From positions 1 through 10,608 of the forward strand of contig CAKPXW010000056.1 in assembly GCA_934202505.1 (NCBI GenBank): 10,608 nt of DNA. The letters run 5' to 3'. Below the pieces are notes generated by a model. It did no database searches. It saw only the letters and a program-made list of their open reading frames with translations, and was not told the origin of the DNA. This document shows positions 1-6,576 of the stretch, piece after piece. How positions within the stretch are numbered: position 1 is the first letter of the stretch; each line of letters starts with the position of its first letter. This DNA is from an uncultured Bacilli bacterium. GTDB taxonomy: Bacteria; Bacillota_I; Bacilli_A; RFN20; CAG-631. The position numbers were made by a program, and so were the translations under genes.

Positions 1-2728
1 TAATATATGAACCTGGAATCTTAGCAACTTCCTTTAAATAACTCCATTGCTCTAAAATAACTTCTTTATCATGTTTATCCCAAGATAATTCTTTAAAAGC
101 TTCCATATTTGCTGTATTCCACAAATATTTTTTACCATAAGTATTTAACATTTTTTGTGAATATGTTAGTTGTGTTTCTTTGTTTGACCACCATTTAATA
201 AATTCCCAAGCTTCTTCCTTTTTAGATGAACTATTAAAAATCATTGAAGCTTGTTGTGCGCCTCCCATATATCGATTAATATGGCCATTAATTTCTACAC
301 CAGGAACAACACTAATATCCCATAGTCCAGAAATTTCTGGAGCAGCATTTAAAAGTTGTAAGTATGTACCATAATCAGCAATTCCAATTGGCATATCCGC
401 ATAACGGAAATAATTAAAGAAACTTGATACTTGATAAGGCAATGAATATTCACGATATAAATCAGTCATAAACTGTAATGCTTGAATTGTATTTTCATTA
501 TCAACGCCTGATGTTAATGTATCAAGATTATATAAGCTACCTTCATATTGCCAAATAAATGGAGCTGTTGCATCATATGATTTGGTTGATGTATTAGATG
601 ATAATGGAATATAAAATTGCATTCCAAATCTTGAAAGTACTGGTAACATTTCAATTACATCATTCCAAGTTGATGGAACTTCTAAATTCAGTTTTTCAAG
701 AATATCTGTTCTATAAAATAAAACATAAAAATTTTCTGTCTCTGGAATACCAAACAATTGATTGTCATATGTTAAAGGTATCAATTGTTCATTTGTATAA
801 TCAGCAATAACATTTACATAATCATCAAATTGTCTTAAATCATATATTGCTCCACGCATACCATATTCATTAGGAATCCATGTTGAAACTCCTGTTACAA
901 CATCTGGAGCTTCATTAGCTGCATTAGCAAGTAATATTTTTGATTCATCAGCTAACAATTCAATATCTACTTTTATTCCTGTTTTTGAAGTAAATTCTTC
1001 ATCAACCATTTTTTGTAATACATTACAATATTGTCTTGATCTTGCCATCCACACTTTAACTGAATCTTTACTTTCAGTTACATAATTTTGATCGACAAAT
1101 GAATTAAATAAACGTTTTGTTTTTATCCAAGTGTTTTTAAATGGATTAGCTTTAGGATTTGGCAATTTGACATTTTCACTATGTACATAAAACTTATCAA
1201 ATACAACACCTGAAGTAATGACATTAGAAATTTGTCCAGAAAGATATTGAGCTGCGCAAGATGATCCACTTGATAATAAAGTAAGTCTAGTTGGTAATTT
1301 ATTTACATCTTCAGCAATTTTCTTAATATTACTTAATGCTGTATTTATATCGGAAATTGAATAAGATTGTCCGGAAAAGCCATTTGCATTTTTTAAATAT
1401 TTTATAATGCTTTCCATTTCTTCAATCCATCCTGAAATTGTTTCGTTTATATTAGGAAAATGTTCTTCAATATCCCAATCTATTTCTGTATCAGTTGAAT
1501 TGCCTGTTACTCTTGTTACTTCAAGACCTAATTGATTCATTTCACTAGAAAGTTGAGATAATTTTTCATTAATGATACGCATTTTTGAAGTGTTAACTTC
1601 TATTGAAATAGTATTTACTCCTTTATTCAAATAAAAAGCATATGGAGTTCCATCAAGGGAACCAAGAGTTACATTTTGCCATGAAGAAGAATAACGAAAT
1701 GGAATTTGATAAGCTTCAACAAAAGGAACTTTACCATTTACATAAACAGTTCTAAAACTTGTAGTGTTTTTTTCTTCTTGTAATACTTTTGCTGTTAAAT
1801 AATAATATCCATTTTCTGGAACTTCTATTTGGTAATCTACTTTATCTCCTGCTTCATTAAATGATGAACTACCAATAATGTTTAAACGATTTCGATATGT
1901 TGAAAATGGTGTAACATTTACATCAGTAGATGTTCCTTTTTGAATTGAAGAGGAATTTTTACTAATATAATTTTCTGCTTCATAAGTTTTAAGATAACCT
2001 GAAGCAGAAGCCTTTCCTGTTATATAATTTTCATAATTTGCAAGTTTCTTGTTTCTAATTAAAGTTAAAGAAGCAAGTTCAAGAGATCCTTGTACAGATT
2101 TTATTGTTATAGTGTTTGCACCTTTTTTTAAATTAAAATAAAGTCCTTCATCATAAAGTCTTGAACTATCTTTTAAAGTATATGATATCAAAGATTTTTG
2201 CTTTATTTGTTCTGGTAAACTATCATTTCCATAACGATCTTTTGAGATAGTTTCTTCATCTTTCCACACTTCTTCTAATGATATTTGTCTTGATTCATCA
2301 TATAAAATATCTCCATTAATTGAAACACTTATTTCATTACTACCATATTCATCTGTTAAAAGATAATAGGAAAGACTTATTTGATAGAATCCTTCATCAT
2401 TTACCTCAGCTAAAATATCAACACTATCATTTTCATTTAATAAATAAGCATTAACATTATCTTCTTCATGATATTTTATAGAATTTGATCCTATAAATTT
2501 AGTAGCATCATATTCATATTTTTCATCATTAGTGATATTTAAATATTGCTTATTATTTTCCAAATAAGTTGAATATTTTCCTTCTATTAATGGCTCTTTT
2601 ATATCGATAAAAGAAATATCTAACTTACTATCTTTATTTCCAATTACCAATAAAGATATTATAATCGTAATGACTAATATTATAGTTGAAGCAACAATAA
2701 TGGTTTTTTTTCTTTTTGATATAGTCAT
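1..2728 (-). CDS. Membrane-anchored solute-binding protein fused to two carbohydrate-binding-like modules (3' end off window)
   Basis: My reading gives 909 codons from ATG (2726-2728) with no stop to the left edge, so the C-terminus is missing. The start follows an AAAGGAG ribosome site (2735-2741). Residues 5-30 are a basic stretch plus one hydrophobic helix without a lipobox Cys, so I infer a membrane anchor or uncleaved signal. Residues about 60-225 and 245-380 each look like a beta-sandwich carbohydrate-binding module: the second opens with a YEAENY motif as in CBM6/CBM35 domains, and both contain a V(Y)VNG/SINGD strand pair and end in 'KKGANTITIK' or 'NKGVNTISIEV'. Residues 380-550 are mostly helical and may be a spacer. 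From about 555 on it is an ABC solute-binding domain (family 1 type): VKVWMARS, 'PDVVTGVSTWIP', 'LFGIPETENFYVLFYRTDILE', 'VPSTWNDVIEMLP', and 'EEAWEFIKWW' near the end. The role inferred is capture of a glycan and delivery to an ABC permease encoded beyond the edge. The exact CBM family cannot be settled by eye. Confidence 0.88.
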   Translation of the reverse strand, partial: MTISKRKKTIIVASTIILVITIIISLLVIGNKDSKLDISFIDIKEPLIEGKYSTYLENNKQYLNITNDEKYEYDATKFIGSNSIKYHEEDNVNAYLLNENDSVDILAEVNDEGFYQISLSYYLLTDEYGSNEISVSINGDILYDESRQISLEEVWKDEETISKDRYGNDSLPEQIKQKSLISYTLKDSSRLYDEGLYFNLKKGANTITIKSVQGSLELASLTLIRNKKLANYENYITGKASASGYLKTYEAENYISKNSSSIQKGTSTDVNVTPFSTYRNRLNIIGSSSFNEAGDKVDYQIEVPENGYYYLTAKVLQEEKNTTSFRTVYVNGKVPFVEAYQIPFRYSSSWQNVTLGSLDGTPYAFYLNKGVNTISIEVNTSKMRIINEKLSQLSSEMNQLGLEVTRVTGNSTDTEIDWDIEEHFPNINETISGWIEEMESIIKYLKNANGFSGQSYSISDINTALSNIKKIAEDVNKLPTRLTLLSSGSSCAAQYLSGQISNVITSGVVFDKFYVHSENVKLPNPKANPFKNTWIKTKRLFNSFVDQNYVTESKDSVKVWMARSRQYCNVLQKMVDEEFTSKTGIKVDIELLADESKILLANAANEAPDVVTGVSTWIPNEYGMRGAIYDLRQFDDYVNVIADYTNEQLIPLTYDNQLFGIPETENFYVLFYRTDILEKLNLEVPSTWNDVIEMLPVLSRFGMQFYIPLSSNTSTKSYDATAPFIWQYEGSLYNLDTLTSGVDNENTIQALQFMTDLYREYSLPYQVSSFFNYFRYADMPIGIADYGTYLQLLNAAPEISGLWDISVVPGVEINGHINRYMGGAQQASMIFNSSSKKEEAWEFIKWWSNKETQLTYSQKMLNTYGKKYLWNTANMEAFKELSWDKHDKEVILEQWSYLKEVAKIPGSYI

Positions 2729-2751
2729 ATACTTCTCCTTTCAAAAATCAT

Positions 2752-2782
2752 TAATTGTGCAGGAAAAAATCCTGCACAATTA
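2752..2782 (-). terminator. Intercistronic hairpin between the two solute-binding genes
   Basis: A perfect 13-bp inverted repeat (arms taattgtgcagga and tcctgcacaatta) encloses a 5-base loop. It sits 9 bases after the stop of the upstream binding-protein gene and about 10 bases before the ribosome site of the next gene. On the minus strand the 3' arm is followed by ATGATTTTTGA, which is only a weak U-tract. It is therefore more likely a partial terminator or an mRNA 3'-end stabiliser that keeps the upstream lipoprotein more abundant than downstream products. On the plus strand it is followed by a T-richer run, but no plus-strand gene needs terminating here. Confidence 0.5.
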
Positions 2783-2791
2783 GTAGTTTTA

Positions 2792-4273
2792 TTATTTTTT
2801 GTAGTATTTGTTTAATGCTTCTTCAAAAGATGCATAACTTGTTTGATAGATTTCATTAATCTTTCTATTTAATTCTGTTTTAATATCAGCTAGAGCTACT
2901 TTTCCAGTTAATAATTTATCAATGATTGTAAACATAGTATCTTCAGAATCATAAACACCTTTATAACGGCATTCGTTATAACCAACTTGGTATTTTAAAG
3001 ATTCAATAATAAATGATTGTGATTCTACAACTTTTCTATATTCAGTCCAACCTGGATATAATGCGAAAAATTCATCCATTAAATCTTTATCTGGAACAAT
3101 TGGAGCAAATGATATAACATTTAATCCTTCAACAGTTTTAGATAATTCAAGTCTCTTTGCATATCCTTCTGTGCCAAATCCCATCCATTTTGCAAGTAAG
3201 TATGCTTCTTCTGGATGTGAAGTAGATGCAGAAATAGCATTAAAGTCCATTGAAGCCATTGTACGTTTTACTTTATTACCATTTTCATCTTCATATACTG
3301 GAATTCCAATAAAGTCTAATTTTCTATTCCATGTTCCATTTGCAATATTTGTTTGATATGTTCCAAGTTCATAAGAACCTGCCCATTTTGCTAAAATATT
3401 TCCATCATCCCAAACATTACCTTCACCAAAATATTCAGTTACTTGTTCAGGAGTTAAACTATCATAGCAATATGTCTTATCATTATAAATTGAAAGATAG
3501 AAATTCATTGCATCAGTAAATTCTTGACTATCTAAATTGAATTTTGTACCATCAAAAGTAAACCATTCTAAATTTGGATTAATTAGTGAAGCATAGTAAT
3601 GAATAATATGTTCAATTCCCGAAAGACCTGCTACACCATTTTTTGTATGAGATGAACAATTTTTAATTTCATTTATAAATGATGTCCATGTTGTTGAACT
3701 TTTTGGAGCATCTCCATTTTGTAGATTAAATAATGTTTTATTTACTACATATCCATGATAATAAACAGCTATAGGTAAAGCCATAGTCATTCCTTCATAT
3801 GTAGCAGCATTTTTAATATCTTCTGATAGTAATTGATATTCGCTATCATTCTTTACAAGGTCAGAAATATCTTTGCACCAGTGATTTGTAACATAAGATG
3901 GTAATGTATCAACTAAAAATACATCTGGTAGTCTATTAGTAGCTGCTCTTGTAGTTAAAAATTCATTCCAGTTTTGATCATCATCTGTTCCTGGCACCTT
4001 AGGTCTTTCAACAATATTAACTGTAATCCATGGATATTTCTTTTGGAATTCATCAATCATCAATCTATCAAGATTTGGTGTTTCAGAATCAGAAGCACCT
4101 AAATTCCATGCTGCATAAGAAATAGTTACTGGATCATGATTTTCTTGAGTTGAACTATTTGAAGTTGCAGGTGTTTGTGAATTAGTGTCACTTGATTTGT
4201 CACTATTATTACATCCTGTAAGTAAAGAGATCATACAAACTGCTGATAAAAATAACTTATTTGTGTTTTTCAT
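2792..4273 (-). CDS. ABC transporter sugar-binding lipoprotein
   Basis: This 493-residue extracellular solute-binding protein begins with a lipoprotein signal peptide: basic MKNTNK, a hydrophobic core, then the lipobox LLTGC with Cys21 as the lipid anchor. A Ser/Thr/Asn-rich linker (about 22-47) follows. The mature domain has the features of family 1 carbohydrate-binding proteins: a first strand 'VTISYAAWNLGA', the helix 'LDRLMIDEFQKKYPWITVNIV', 'LPDVFLVDTLPSY', 'MALPIAVYYHGYVVNKTLF', 'STTWTSFINEIKN', and 'EEAYLLAKWMG' towards the C-terminus. The length is normal for the family. The start is supported by a strong TAGGAGG ribosome site that overlaps the TAG stop of the LacI gene 11 bases upstream. 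It probably hands oligosaccharides to an ABC permease encoded beyond the left edge. The ligand cannot be read from sequence; a beta-glucan fragment is inferred from the neighbouring hydrolase. Confidence 0.95.
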   Translation of the reverse strand: MKNTNKLFLSAVCMISLLTGCNNSDKSSDTNSQTPATSNSSTQENHDPVTISYAAWNLGASDSETPNLDRLMIDEFQKKYPWITVNIVERPKVPGTDDDQNWNEFLTTRAATNRLPDVFLVDTLPSYVTNHWCKDISDLVKNDSEYQLLSEDIKNAATYEGMTMALPIAVYYHGYVVNKTLFNLQNGDAPKSSTTWTSFINEIKNCSSHTKNGVAGLSGIEHIIHYYASLINPNLEWFTFDGTKFNLDSQEFTDAMNFYLSIYNDKTYCYDSLTPEQVTEYFGEGNVWDDGNILAKWAGSYELGTYQTNIANGTWNRKLDFIGIPVYEDENGNKVKRTMASMDFNAISASTSHPEEAYLLAKWMGFGTEGYAKRLELSKTVEGLNVISFAPIVPDKDLMDEFFALYPGWTEYRKVVESQSFIIESLKYQVGYNECRYKGVYDSEDTMFTIIDKLLTGKVALADIKTELNRKINEIYQTSYASFEEALNKYYKK

Positions 4274-4284
4274 ATTTTTTCCTC

Positions 4285-5241
4285 CTAAAATGTTTCTCTA
4301 CGTATTATTTTATATTTACAAATATATTCATCTTTTTTCTCATTATTTAATGCTTGAATAAGATTATTTACAATTGAAGATGTCCAGTAATTTCTATCAA
4401 TCTCAATTGTCGTAAGAGCTGGTATATAAAATTTTGCTAAATCAATATTATCAAAGCCTATAATTTTAACTTTTTTTAAATCATAATTAACTTTTTTTAA
4501 ATAGTCCATTGCGCCAAGAGCCATTTCATCATTAGCAAAGAATAAAACCTCTGGTAATTCTTGATGAGATTTTAAGTATTCTTTTATTGAATCATAACCT
4601 CCTGAGGTGGTAAAATTACCAAACAAAATAGCTTCAGGAATTAAGTTTGCATCATTTAAAGCTTTTTTAAAGCCGTTATAACGATGCCTATCATCATATG
4701 AATCAAGAGAGCCATGAATGTAAGCAAACCTTGTATATCCTTCTTTAATTGCAAGACTTATAATTTCATATACGGGTTTTATACCTCTAAGTGGTAAAGA
4801 TATTATTTTTGAATTTTCCCAGTTTCTTGTTGTATCAATTATTGGAAAATTAAATTCTGATGCATCTTCTAAAATTTTAGCAGGTATTGTTGAATCAAAA
4901 TTTATAATTCCATCGTAATTTTTTTCACTTAGAATACTGGAAGCACTTTTCCCATTACATACAAGCATTTCATAATTTTTGGCTTGTAATTTTTGATAGA
5001 CATATTCAAGTATTTCTTGGTGAATTGGTCCACCAAAATTTGAAACAAAAATAATTATTCTATGTGTCTTTTTTATTCTTAAAAGCCTTGCTGAACCATT
5101 AGGAACATATTTTAATTTTTTAGCTATTTCTTTAACTTTATTGCGTGTATCTTCTTTAATTCTTGAATCATCATTTAAAGCATATGATGCCGTGGCCAAA
5201 GAAACATTTGCTGCTTTTGCCACTTCTTTTAATGTTGCCAT
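4285..5241 (-). CDS. LacI-family transcriptional repressor
   Basis: The 318-residue protein has the full LacI/GalR layout. Residues 3-22 are the helix-turn-helix (TLKEVAKAANVSLATASYAL). The hinge helix is near 45-56 (YVPNGSARLLR), with Leu54 in the position that in this family inserts into the central CpG step of the operator. A periplasmic-binding-protein-like effector domain follows, with 'FANDEMALGAMDYLKK' and 'KIIGFDNIDLAKFYIPALTTIEID' as typical segments. Length is slightly short of the usual 330-340. Its ATG directly abuts the TAA of the upstream hydrolase gene (TAAATG), so translational coupling is likely. It ends in a TAG that forms part of the next gene's ribosome site. Being inside the operon, it probably represses it through the CG-centred palindromes at 8945-8956 and 6514-6525, with release by an oligosaccharide. 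The effector is unknown. Confidence 0.94.
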   Translation of the reverse strand: MATLKEVAKAANVSLATASYALNDDSRIKEDTRNKVKEIAKKLKYVPNGSARLLRIKKTHRIIIFVSNFGGPIHQEILEYVYQKLQAKNYEMLVCNGKSASSILSEKNYDGIINFDSTIPAKILEDASEFNFPIIDTTRNWENSKIISLPLRGIKPVYEIISLAIKEGYTRFAYIHGSLDSYDDRHRYNGFKKALNDANLIPEAILFGNFTTSGGYDSIKEYLKSHQELPEVLFFANDEMALGAMDYLKKVNYDLKKVKIIGFDNIDLAKFYIPALTTIEIDRNYWTSSIVNNLIQALNNEKKDEYICKYKIIRRETF

Positions 5242-6495
5242 TTAATTCCCCACTTTCTTAAATTTCAACTTTTCTATTCCCTTTTGAATTATTGGATGGT
5301 TTGTAAATAAGTTCCAAATCAATCCTGTTTGATAATTTTCTATCATTACCATTGATGAACCTTTATCTATTCCAAAATATAAATCATCAACCCAATTTTC
5401 ATCAAGATTTAAAGAATCCTTTAAGCCATATTTACCAATGCTTCCTGGAATTTCAATTATTTTATTAAATGTATCAAAAACTATACTATCAATAAATGGT
5501 AAAGAAGCTATTACACTATATATTGCTATTGTTCCATCTACTAATATTGGATTATAGTTTATAGTATCATCATAATCATAAGGTGGTATTCCATATCCAA
5601 CATATCCTTTTGGTCCATTACTTGCAGATACACCCCATAATTTTTCTTTAAAAGTTTTATATTTATCGTTATTTATACAATATAGATAATTATCTAAGCA
5701 TGCATATTTAGAATTTAAAAACCAATTATAACCAGTATTATCTAAATATTTATTAAAATCAAAAAAGCAATGGGAGAATTGATAAGTAAATAATGAACCT
5801 GTTGGACATCTTACAAATTCACGATCAGCAACTATTTTTTTATCTTTTCTAAAATCATTAAATAGTTCTATAGCTTGATTTGAATTAATTCTTTCATCTG
5901 AAGCAATTATTATATACATTATTAATTGTTCAGCATACATATGCCATTGGAAGATAAAGCCATCTTCCTCTTTTTCATATTTCTTATGTGTTTGAAAACA
6001 ATAATCATTATATGCCATTCGTACAACACTTTTATTATGATAAGATGTAATATAATAATTCCAATCTATTCTTGATAAAAACTTATTTAAATATTCATCT
6101 ATTCTACTATCTTTAAAAAATGACGAGCAAACAATTATACCTGCTACTAACAAAATTGTATCTATAGTTGAAAATTCACAATTATTAATTCTATTTCCTT
6201 CATTATATGTTGCAAAGTGAACTAATAATCCTTTATGTTCTACGATATTATCATAAATGTTTTGAATAGATTTTATGGTTCTTTCTTTTGCTAAATCATA
6301 AGCAATATATTGTCTATTTACACCTATAACCAAAGATGTTAACATAAATCCACTTGCAGCAAGGGATGCCATATTATTATTTCCAGAATTATCAAGTGTT
6401 AATCCATATCCTTTACTACCATCTTGAAAATTACTATAATCCATAAAGAATTCAAATGAACGTTTTAGTTCTTCGTTAAGTGTAAATTTATCCAT
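5242..6495 (-). CDS. Glucoamylase-like / GH144-type glycoside hydrolase, no signal peptide
   Basis: I recognise the Glycoamylase/GH144 fold signature along this 417-residue protein: GYGLTLDNSG (29-38), GLLVHF (89-94), EFSTIDTILLVAG (107-119), WHMYAEQ (184-190), LFTYQFSHCFFDF (235-247), WGVSASNGPKGY (287-298), DGTIAIYS (320-327), SLPF (331-334), KYGLKDSLNL (355-364) and GIDKGSSMVMIENYQTGL (375-392). Characterised GH144 members are endo-beta-1,2-glucanases acting by an alpha/alpha-barrel; relatives in the wider family are only putative glucoamylases. No signal peptide or anchor is present, so it should act in the cytosol on imported oligosaccharides. Some positions differ from the form I recall for the family, such as Ala-Glu where Asp-Glu is common (188-189) and Asn293 where Asp is common, so specificity may have shifted. 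An AAAAGGAG ribosome site and a LacI-type operator precede the ATG. The LacI gene begins at the next base after its stop. Confidence 0.82.
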   Translation of the reverse strand: MDKFTLNEELKRSFEFFMDYSNFQDGSKGYGLTLDNSGNNNMASLAASGFMLTSLVIGVNRQYIAYDLAKERTIKSIQNIYDNIVEHKGLLVHFATYNEGNRINNCEFSTIDTILLVAGIIVCSSFFKDSRIDEYLNKFLSRIDWNYYITSYHNKSVVRMAYNDYCFQTHKKYEKEEDGFIFQWHMYAEQLIMYIIIASDERINSNQAIELFNDFRKDKKIVADREFVRCPTGSLFTYQFSHCFFDFNKYLDNTGYNWFLNSKYACLDNYLYCINNDKYKTFKEKLWGVSASNGPKGYVGYGIPPYDYDDTINYNPILVDGTIAIYSVIASLPFIDSIVFDTFNKIIEIPGSIGKYGLKDSLNLDENWVDDLYFGIDKGSSMVMIENYQTGLIWNLFTNHPIIQKGIEKLKFKKVGN

Positions 6496-6513
6496 AAATA
6501 CTCCTTTTATTTG

Positions 6514-6525
6514 TGAATCGTTTCA
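6514..6525 (-). promoter_or_regulatory. LacI-type operator before the GH144-like gene
   Basis: The 12-mer tgaatcgtttca, a near-palindrome with a central CG, is identical to the core of the site at 8945-8956. It lies just upstream of the ribosome site of the hydrolase gene, some 20 bases before the ATG. CG-centred palindromes of this kind are typical targets of LacI-family proteins, and one is encoded two genes away. No convincing promoter is seen next to it, so it may act as a roadblock within the operon or guard a weak internal start. Binding is inferred. Confidence 0.65.
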
Positions 6526-6541
6526 ATTTTTTTTGATAATA

Positions 6542-6564
6542 GTAGGAGCCAAAAAGGCTCCTAC
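6542..6564 (-). terminator. Intercistronic hairpin after the multi-module lipoprotein gene
   Basis: A perfect 9-bp GC-rich inverted repeat (gtaggagcc / ggctcctac) with a 5-base A/T loop sits 12 bases after the lipoprotein stop. On the minus strand it is followed by TATTATCAAAA, with no U-tract, so full Rho-independent termination is unlikely. A role in protecting the 3' end of the abundant upstream message, or partial termination before the hydrolase gene, fits better. The design matches the hairpin at 2752-2782. Confidence 0.4.
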
Positions 6565-6576
6565 ATAATTTATTAT

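Noticed and set aside
1..2728. A long stretch that could be taken as gene-free, with only short plus-strand frames (180-374, 598-810).
   Set aside because: The minus strand is fully open for 909 codons with a good start and clear domains; the plus-strand frames lie antisense to it and encode nothing recognisable.
6542..6564. A true Rho-independent terminator ending the transcript after the multi-module lipoprotein gene.
   Set aside because: There is no U-tract after the stem on the coding strand and no convincing promoter before the next gene, so the operon probably continues.
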